Positions 35,901-40,890 of a stretch of DNA of 40,890 bases are shown piece after piece (position 1 is the first letter of the stretch; every line of letters starts with the position of its first letter). The notes under the pieces are model-generated. The model worked only from the letters and a program-made list of their open reading frames with translations. It had not been told where the DNA came from and made no database searches. The translations under genes and the position numbers were made by a program. The DNA is from Bacteroidales bacterium (GTDB lineage: Bacteria; Bacteroidota; Bacteroidia; Bacteroidales; Muribaculaceae): the NCBI GenBank assembly GCA_020860515.1, contig JAJBUG010000009.1:1-40890 (forward strand), written 5' to 3'.

Positions 35901-36205
35901 TCGAGGACATTGCTGCTGTCCTGGAGGCGAACGTTGATTTCATTGCGGCCATTGACCTTTACGGTCTGGCTTTCGTAGCCTACATAAGAGAAAGTCAAGG
36001 AGCCTTGGGCATCGATTGCGATGGAGTAATTGCCATCGATGTCCGTGCTCACACCATTAGAGGTGCCGGTGGGCACTACGCTTGCACCGATCAGCGGCTC
36101 GCCATCGGTGGCGCTGACCACTGTGCCTCGCACCTGGATGTTCTCGGCTTGGAGGCCAACGAACGCAGCAGCTACGAATAGAAGCACTGTTAGGATTTTC
36201 TTCAT
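32999..36205 (-). CDS. susC: SusC/RagA-family TonB-dependent transporter
   Basis: A 1068-residue outer-membrane transporter that imports oligosaccharides with energy from TonB-ExbBD. It has a signal peptide (about 1-20), a carboxypeptidase-regulatory-like domain (about 23-100) and the SusC TonB-box region EEMVVVGYG (about 102-112). The plug has the RIRGTGTINNSDPLYIVDGMP signature (about 168-188) and DIESIEVLKDAASGAIYGARAANGV. The rest is a 22-strand barrel ending in Phe (GAQISF). It is the first gene of the operon, with promoter at 36295-36327 and a structured leader. It is full length with no frameshift. Confidence 0.97.
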   Translation of the reverse strand: MKKILTVLLFVAAAFVGLQAENIQVRGTVVSATDGEPLIGASVVPTGTSNGVSTDIDGNYSIAIDAQGSLTFSYVGYESQTVKVNGRNEINVRLQDSSNVLEEMVVVGYGVQKKSVVTASIAKVTSDDLANTAPVRMDNALKGLASGVNVTSNSGQPGEGARVRIRGTGTINNSDPLYIVDGMPIGGGLDFVNPNDIESIEVLKDAASGAIYGARAANGVILVTTKKGKQGNARVNYHFSYGWQSAAKKRSVTNATDYAILQNEYRVNGGQAPIYADPYNLVDINGDKVVGDGTDWQDLVFNDNAPVMNHDVSISGASERMNYYLSLGYYTQEGIVGGNYGHSNYDRLTLRSNNTYIAFDETKNRNFLNKLEIGANVAYMRTHSTGISTNSEYGSVLGSALYMSPLLPVTVHGETAEAMRKTYSDYTLYTDANGNPYTIAGYGGTYQEMNNPLAILSQNPTKNWSHKFVGAFNAEITIWDTLKYRFSYDADMAFWGYDSATLENYYLSGNNNASHTEAGKANYKSTTWQIENLISWNKSFADKHNFSVVLGQSAMKYKGDYLGGSRWGLVNTDKPSIDYTNSTIIYETDSDGNITGATVPYSVWGGNYTEHHMSSLFARVSYDYDSKYMIQATVRRDGSSRFGSNNKYGTFPSVSAGWNIMNEHFMESTREWLNNWKLRASWGKNGNDNIGDFGYTSLTAMGNNVLFGKTATKYNGSKASRVANPGLKWEESEQFDIGMDFAFLNNRVTLTVDYYEKKTNGMIIEMPIPSYVGETKPLGNVGDMKNSSWEFDASYRWNIADAMFQIKGNATYLKNKLTNLGNSDGFLNLDSAQGLTGTITRAENGQPSPFFYGYKTDGIFQNYDEINAYTNASGSLIQPDAVPGDVRFVDVNGDGLIDDNDRTNIGNGTPDWEFGLSLNANWKGFDFNIFFQGVHGADVFDATYRTDVYSGNYPSWMLGRWTGEGTSNKYPRIAAGNTTNWVVSDLYVYDGSYWRLKNIMLGYTLPENLTRRVSIQSLRFYVSAENLKTWTKYHGYDPEIASGGTSLGIDRGVYPQARVWTIGAQISF

Positions 36206-36272
36206 GATAACGATGTTTTGTATAAAATGATTGATTTAGGAATTTTCCTGGTACTTGGGATTACAAGGAAGC

Positions 36273-36288
36273 CATTCGCAATCGAATG
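36273..36288 (-). promoter_or_regulatory. 5'-end hairpin of the susC leader
   Basis: CATTCG/CGAATG arms with a 4-nt loop lie exactly where the susC transcript should begin, about 7 nt after the -7 box. A hairpin at the extreme 5' end may stabilise the mRNA. Confidence 0.45.
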
Positions 36289-36294
36289 ACATTG

Positions 36295-36327
36295 CAAAAT
36301 TACGTTGCAGATTAGGGGTAATCCAAA
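36295..36327 (-). promoter_or_regulatory. Promoter of the susC operon
   Basis: On the minus strand TTTG (36324-36327), a 21-nt gap and TAATTTTG (36295-36302) fit the Bacteroidetes consensus. The leader to the ATG is about 83 nt. Confidence 0.75.
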
Positions 36328-36346
36328 TTTTTTGGTTCGTTTAAAT

Positions 36347-36388
36347 TACGTCATAAAGGATGAATATGCTACGTCAAAAGTACGTTTT
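36347..36388 (-). promoter_or_regulatory. Phased TACGT repeats, candidate activator sites
   Basis: TACGTCA at 36347-36353 and 36370-36376, and TACGTTT at 36381-36387, are spaced 23 and 11 nt, about two and one helical turns. They begin 20 nt upstream of the -33 box. A fourth TACGTTG (36301-36307) overlaps the -7 box. The LuxR-type regulator encoded next door is the obvious candidate binder (inference). Confidence 0.5.
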
Positions 36389-36521
36389 AGAAATACTTCA
36401 ATCTGATTTTCAATGGATTAGACCCATAATTTAGCAATACTTCAAAAATATGTTTAAAAACATATTTATTTTTAATGGGACAAATGGGACTTGGATAATG
36501 TTGTTTCATAATGGAACTTAC

Positions 36522-36546
36522 CACGGAATCCCGGAGGGATTCCGTG
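36522..36546 (-). terminator. Perfect hairpin after the regulator gene
   Basis: An 11-bp perfect stem (36522-36532 with 36536-36546) with loop GGA lies 31 nt past the regulator stop. It lacks a T-tract in either direction, so termination is uncertain. Confidence 0.55.
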
Positions 36547-36576
36547 ATAAAAATCAATTATGACATACCACATTTA

Positions 36577-39522
36577 TTATATACTATCGATGAAGTCGGT
36601 AAGCGATTGCTCGCGCGTGAGCTCGAGCTTCTTGCGCAGGCGGTAGCGCACAGTCTCTACTCCACGCACGCTCATGTTGAAAAGCTGGGCAATTTCCTTG
36701 GTGGAGAGGTGCATTTTTAGATAGCCGCACATCATGCGCTCGTTGACAGTGAGCGAAGGATACTTCTCGGTGAGGCGTGTCATAAAATTGTCGTGAAGCA
36801 TGTCGAACTGCTCCTCGATTTTGCCCATCACCTCCTGGCTGTTGATATTGTCGTCGATGCTGCTTGTAATCGACATCAACTGCTTGCGCAGGTCGCGCGC
36901 GTCATTGCCCTTGAGCTGCTCCAACACCTTGCCGATATCGCGCTTGATGTTGCCGAGCGTCTCATTGGTTTGCACCACATTGACCATCATATTGGCCATC
37001 TCCAAGCTTTTGTGCTTCAGCTGGTCCTCAAGGCGCTGCTTCTCAAGATTCTCAATATTTTCTTGCTGGCGAGCGATCTCATCTTCTTTGATGGCTATTT
37101 CACCCTCCTTGCGGGCTATTTCGCCTTCGAGCTGCTCCTCCATTTGGCGCATTTCCTCCTCCTTTTCTTTTACAGCCTGGGCTTCGCGGGCCAAAGTGCG
37201 CTTTTTGTCCCAGCGCACAAGCCACCACACGAGACCGATGGCAATCAAGCAATAAATCCCGATTGCCCACCATGTGCGATACCAAGGGGTAATCACATAG
37301 AATTGCACACTGTCGGTCTGCACGGTGCCATCGGGATAGATAGCACGAGCCTCCAAGGTGTAGCTTCCGGGCGATAGATTCATATATTGCTTCATTGGCA
37401 CCAGAGAGGGTGCGCTCCACTGCTTGCCGTTAAGCCTGCATTGGTATTGGATGCCGTCGATCAGGTTGTCAGCAGCGAGTGCGGCCAAGATAGAGTTGTA
37501 GCCTGGTTTGATACGGATTTCTGGCTTCTCTCCCATGAAGTTGCTTGAATACAGGGTAGAGTCCTTGCCAGTGACAGAAGAAATATGACGAATGCAAAAG
37601 CGGTGAAGCGACTGCGGGGCCAGGCTGTCAGGCGCAGTAAAAAGCATAAAGCCCCTCTCGCTGGGCATAATGGCGCAAGCATGGGTTATGGGAAACACAC
37701 GCTCAAACCCTTGGATCATCTCAATAAGCGATGAGCTAAAGGGGTACACCTTCTTTTCGCCTTGCAAATCCTCAGGGAAAATGGTAAGCTGATTACTCGA
37801 CAATAGATAGTATTTCCCAAAAGCGCAAGCTGCACTCAGGTATTCATGGTTGCCTATGTATTTGTGGTTGAGCACAGTGTCAGGCACAAAGCTGTCGGCC
37901 TCCACATCGTAGGTGAATATTCCATTTGGCGAAAGCACACTCAAGGGATTGGAACCAGGCAAAAAAGTAAGCTGACTTTCGGCTCCGCTAAAAGAATCAT
38001 TATTCCCGACAGGCAGTTCATAGATTTTTTGTGACAACACTTCGGTACGCTCCTTATTCATCTCAACCCGGGCCAGCTGGCTGACATTTGCAAGCCAAAC
38101 CTCATTGTCAACGCCTTGCTCGAAATGTTGGAATGAATTTCTCATGCCTTCCACCTGATGACTTGGCACCAATGTTCCATTCACTCTGTCAGCAACCCAG
38201 AGGCCAGTGTAGGTGCCTATATACACCTTATCAGGATTATTGCGCATCTGCTGCAGAGTCCAGGCCGAGGAAATGCCTGGCACCTTAGCAGCTGCACCAT
38301 CATAAAGGGCGTAGATGCCATGGTCGGTGGCACAATACAATTCATCGTCAACATGGCACAGATCCCACACCTGGCCAGCCACGCCAGCCACCGGCACAAT
38401 GGGAGCGCTATCGCTTTGCTGCTGTCGGTACAAGCCTCGATTAGTGCCTAAATACAGAGTGCCATGATGAGTGGCAGCCGTGTAGCCAAGGCCAATCCTT
38501 TCACCTGACCCAGTAAGTTCCTTGAAAGGCATGCTCATGTTGATGCACGAAATGCCACGGTCGAGTCCTGCCCACAGATTGCCCTCGCTGTCAAAAGCCA
38601 TCGATAGCACCGTATTGTTTTGCAATCCGGTATTCTCATTATAATAAACAGGATTCTTGCCATCACGGTCCATCACAACCAAGCCTCCGCGCACCGTGCC
38701 CACAGCCAATTTATCCTTGCTGTTGGCTATGCAATACACTTCATTTTCACGCATAAACTGGTCAGCCTCAGTCGGCACGGGAGTTGCTGTGAAGCCATCG
38801 AGCAGGTATGCGCCATCGTCGGAGGTAAAGACCAAGTAATTCTTGCCCTGGGGAATCACGCCGCATATCCTATGCTTGGCCACTGCCTCGGAGCCATGAA
38901 TAGTGAAGAATTTCGATCCCATCAACACATGCAAGCCCTTGGATGTGGCGATATGCAGGGCATCGTCGATCATGCACGAATAGCGGATATTGTAGCCAGG
39001 CCACAGCACGTCGTATTGGTCGTTCTCCACACGTATCACTCGATCCTCGGTGCGGAAATAGAGGGTATGGCCATGCTTATGCACATCCCACACATTGCCA
39101 GCATAGCGCACTTCATTTTCAAGTTGATCGTTGCTCAGTGACACATAATGCAAATCGCCATTGGGCGCAAGCTCAAAATATCCAAACTCATTGATGGCAC
39201 CCACATAAATTCGCTTGTCGTCGGGTGAAACCAAGGCCGAGCGCACGCCTATTTGGTCAGTGATTGAGTGTTTTTGCCATTGGGAGTAATCATATTGGAA
39301 TATGCCGTCTTTATTGGCAAAGAATACGTATTGGTCTTGTGCTGGACATACTTTCCAGGTCTGGGTAGCGCGGCCAAAGTCGTTGCGGCCATAATTTATG
39401 ACCATATTATGCCAGTCGGCTTCTACGCCAAGGTAGCAAACCGACAAAAAAGCTACTATCACTGTGCGCAGCAGTGAAAGGTGCTTACGAAATATTAGAT
39501 TCCAACCAAAAAGGTAAGGCAT
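36577..39522 (-). CDS. Membrane-spanning propeller/Y_Y_Y/LuxR-HTH regulator
   Basis: A 981-residue one-component sensor. It has an N-terminal signal/anchor (about 13-33) and a periplasmic two-component-type beta-propeller (about 45-660) with repeated blades such as NLWAGLDRGISCI and GTLYLGTNRGLYR. A Y_Y_Y domain (about 670-742), one TM helix (about 747-771), a charged coiled-coil (about 778-870) and a C-terminal LuxR/GerE-type HTH (about 923-975) follow. It has no histidine kinase or receiver domain, so it is not a classical hybrid two-component system. It is transcribed towards the sus operon and presumably controls it after sensing glucan fragments. Confidence 0.9.
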   Translation of the reverse strand: MPYLFGWNLIFRKHLSLLRTVIVAFLSVCYLGVEADWHNMVINYGRNDFGRATQTWKVCPAQDQYVFFANKDGIFQYDYSQWQKHSITDQIGVRSALVSPDDKRIYVGAINEFGYFELAPNGDLHYVSLSNDQLENEVRYAGNVWDVHKHGHTLYFRTEDRVIRVENDQYDVLWPGYNIRYSCMIDDALHIATSKGLHVLMGSKFFTIHGSEAVAKHRICGVIPQGKNYLVFTSDDGAYLLDGFTATPVPTEADQFMRENEVYCIANSKDKLAVGTVRGGLVVMDRDGKNPVYYNENTGLQNNTVLSMAFDSEGNLWAGLDRGISCINMSMPFKELTGSGERIGLGYTAATHHGTLYLGTNRGLYRQQQSDSAPIVPVAGVAGQVWDLCHVDDELYCATDHGIYALYDGAAAKVPGISSAWTLQQMRNNPDKVYIGTYTGLWVADRVNGTLVPSHQVEGMRNSFQHFEQGVDNEVWLANVSQLARVEMNKERTEVLSQKIYELPVGNNDSFSGAESQLTFLPGSNPLSVLSPNGIFTYDVEADSFVPDTVLNHKYIGNHEYLSAACAFGKYYLLSSNQLTIFPEDLQGEKKVYPFSSSLIEMIQGFERVFPITHACAIMPSERGFMLFTAPDSLAPQSLHRFCIRHISSVTGKDSTLYSSNFMGEKPEIRIKPGYNSILAALAADNLIDGIQYQCRLNGKQWSAPSLVPMKQYMNLSPGSYTLEARAIYPDGTVQTDSVQFYVITPWYRTWWAIGIYCLIAIGLVWWLVRWDKKRTLAREAQAVKEKEEEMRQMEEQLEGEIARKEGEIAIKEDEIARQQENIENLEKQRLEDQLKHKSLEMANMMVNVVQTNETLGNIKRDIGKVLEQLKGNDARDLRKQLMSITSSIDDNINSQEVMGKIEEQFDMLHDNFMTRLTEKYPSLTVNERMMCGYLKMHLSTKEIAQLFNMSVRGVETVRYRLRKKLELTREQSLTDFIDSI

Positions 39523-39582
39523 AGTGAAGGCTCTGGTATTCTAATTTAGGATTCCCGGTGGATTCTCCTCAGAATTTGGGTG

Positions 39583-39590
39583 CTAAGTTA
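39583..39590 (-). promoter_or_regulatory. -7 box of the regulator gene
   Basis: On the minus strand TAACTTAG, one mismatch from TAnnTTTG, about 60 nt before the ATG. The same sequence forms the 2641-2648 promoter. Confidence 0.4.
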
Positions 39591-39663
39591 CACATAATTT
39601 TTCAATTAACAATATTTTTTAATGCTAAAAGTGCGATTTTATCTTTGTGGGAGTAGATTGATA

Positions 39664-39695
39664 GTTGTCAACATGGAAAATTTTGAGTAACTTTG
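39664..39695 (+). promoter_or_regulatory. Promoter of the DHH phosphoesterase gene
   Basis: GTTG at 39664-39667, a 20-nt gap and TAACTTTG at 39688-39695. The TTG at 39693 is inside the -7 box and cannot be the start codon of this transcript. A further TATCTTTG at 39640-39647 may be a second promoter. Confidence 0.7.
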
Positions 39696-39728
39696 CGACT
39701 TAAATTATTCGACACTGAGAAAGTGACA

Positions 39729-40757
39729 ATGGAAAAGTTCAATAAAAACCACATATCAAGGCTGCGCGCACTGGTCGATCACAGTTCGCGAGTGGTGATT
39801 ACCACTCACATGACCCCCGATGGCGATGCACTGGGTTCGAGCCTCGCCCTCTACCATGTGCTGTGCAACATGGGCAAGGACGTGCGAATCGTGGTGCCCG
39901 ACCGACCCACCATGCAGCTTTCATTCCTGCCTGGATTCAAATACATCGACGTATATACGCAAAACCCAGATTTTGCTACCAATCTCATCCACGACACCGA
40001 ATTGCTATTTTGTCTCGATTATAACGAGCCTAAGCGCACCGACTTGGTGGCCAAAGCCATCGTGGACTCTACGGCTCACAAGGTGCTGATTGACCATCAC
40101 CTGAACCCGGCACAGTTTTGCGACATCACCATCTCGCGCCCTAAAGCGTCGAGCACATGCGAACTTCTCTACCAGGTGCTATGCGCCCTCGAGCTTTACG
40201 ATGCAATCGACCGCAATGCTGCCACCTGCCTCTTGGCTGGCATGATGACCGACACAGGCAATTTCAATTACAACGCCAACAATCCCATCATCTACAAAAT
40301 CACAGCACATCTGATACAGAAAGGTGCCAACAAGGACGACCTCAGCAAGCGCCTGTTCGACACATTCTCACAAGCCTGCCTGCGCATCAACGCTTACGCA
40401 ATTTATGAGAAAATGAAGGTATGGGAGGATTATGGCGCAGCTATGATCACCCTAACGCGCGATGAGCTCAACAAAATGGGATATGAGCGCGGCGATACCG
40501 AGGGGCTTGTCAACAAGCCATTGGCAATTCCGAAGGTTGTGTACAGCGTGTTCCTGCGCGAGGAGAACAATTATATCAAGGTATCGATGCGCAGCAAGGG
40601 CGACTTCCCATGCAATGCTGTGTGTCATGATCATTTCAATGGCGGAGGCCATCTCAATGCTGCAGGCGGAGAGTTCTATGGCACCATGGAGGAGGCAGAG
40701 AAGATTTTTGAAGATTTGCTGAAACCAAATTATCAGAAATACATTGCTAAGAGATAA
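39729..40757 (+). CDS. nrnA: DHH-family phosphoesterase (NrnA-like oligoribonuclease/PAP phosphatase)
   Basis: Degrades very short RNA (nanoRNA) and may dephosphorylate 3'-phosphoadenosine 5'-phosphate; both are family activities. From ATG 39729 it has 342 residues, typical for NrnA. The DHH domain has H27 and DGD at 31-33, D97 in FCLDYN, the DHH triad at 122-124 and D175 in MTDTG, all metal ligands of the two-Mn centre. The DHHA1 domain ends with the GGGHLNAAGG substrate loop (about 308-317). The ATG at 39729 is preferred because the longer frame starts inside the promoter. Tandem repeats follow the stop. Confidence 0.94.
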   Translation: MEKFNKNHISRLRALVDHSSRVVITTHMTPDGDALGSSLALYHVLCNMGKDVRIVVPDRPTMQLSFLPGFKYIDVYTQNPDFATNLIHDTELLFCLDYNEPKRTDLVAKAIVDSTAHKVLIDHHLNPAQFCDITISRPKASSTCELLYQVLCALELYDAIDRNAATCLLAGMMTDTGNFNYNANNPIIYKITAHLIQKGANKDDLSKRLFDTFSQACLRINAYAIYEKMKVWEDYGAAMITLTRDELNKMGYERGDTEGLVNKPLAIPKVVYSVFLREENNYIKVSMRSKGDFPCNAVCHDHFNGGGHLNAAGGEFYGTMEEAEKIFEDLLKPNYQKYIAKR

Positions 40758-40759
40758 AG

Positions 40760-40850
40760 GTCTTTGGTCTTTAGTCTTTAGTCTTTAGTCTTTAGTCTTT
40801 GGTCTTTAGTCTTTAGTCTTTAGTCTTTAGTCTTTGGTCTTTGGTCTTTG
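40760..40850. repeat. 7-bp tandem repeat, 13 units
   Basis: Thirteen contiguous heptamers, GTCTTTA (eight) or GTCTTTG (five), followed by a degenerate unit. It begins three bases after the nrnA stop. The 40 bases after it belong to no recognisable gene in the window. Confidence 0.95.
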
Positions 40851-40890
40851 GTCTTAAAGGCGCGAGTGGTCGCTGTAGCTGTAGTAGGAC

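Larger units (their letters stand above)
36206..36576. other. susC upstream region
   Basis: 371 bases without a gene. On the minus strand they hold the susC leader with a 5'-end hairpin, the promoter, phased TACGTCA-like repeats (36347-36388), an AT-rich 10-bp palindrome (36446-36467) and a perfect GC-containing hairpin (36522-36546) after the regulator gene. Confidence 0.6.

Noticed and set aside
39693..39728. TTG start for the DHH phosphoesterase
   Set aside because: This TTG is part of the -7 promoter box, so it would not be in the transcript.

Overview
The window looks like a chromosome segment from a gut Bacteroidales bacterium, most likely Muribaculaceae-like. The evidence is a SusC/SusD glycan locus, Bacteroidetes-type promoters (TTTG, 19-21 nt, TAnnTTTG), almost no Shine-Dalgarno sequences, and many outer-membrane lipoproteins. 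The family-level placement is inference; the phylum-level signals are visible in the sequence.

Layout. 1-1192: ilvC and its terminator, followed by a 12-copy 9-bp tandem repeat. 1340-5785: a DUF3298 lipoprotein, then divergently a small membrane protein, a PstS-like phosphate-binding-type lipoprotein and a secreted TPR protein. 5855-8936: mutS2 and a DUF308 membrane protein. 9198-12462: a Trp/Gly-rich secreted protein, a FadL/OmpP1-like porin and a 56-residue 2[4Fe-4S] ferredoxin. 12693-17361: a TolC/MacA/MacB-type tripartite efflux operon closed by a strong terminator. 17567-18880: UDP-glucose dehydrogenase.

18999-25496 is a defence island: type I restriction-modification (hsdM, rhuM, hsdS, hsdR) with a convergent rloA/rloB (AbiL-like ATPase plus Toprim) pair nested inside. 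The R-M genes are decaying. hsdM has an apparent in-frame internal deletion and a frameshifted C-terminus. hsdS is cut in two by a single amber codon between its two target-recognition domains. hsdR keeps only its N-terminal nuclease domain plus scrambled debris. rhuM, rloA and rloB look intact, so the nested module may have outlived its host system.

25650-39522 is a beta-glucan utilisation locus on the minus strand: a membrane-spanning propeller/Y_Y_Y/LuxR-type regulator, then susC, susD, a surface glycan-binding lipoprotein with three tandem CBM-like modules, a BACON-GH16 endoglucanase and a GH3 beta-glucosidase. Surface GH16 would cut beta-1,3 or mixed-linkage glucan, SusCD would import the pieces, and GH3 would release glucose. 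Upstream of the susC promoter lie helically phased TACGTCA-type repeats, which are candidate regulator sites. 39729-40757: an NrnA-type DHH phosphoesterase, followed by a 13-copy 7-bp tandem repeat.

A recurring theme is intergenic structure: short tandem arrays of different units and a family of hairpins sharing a GGCTGYC core after unrelated genes. I see no rRNA, tRNA, CRISPR array or intact mobile element.
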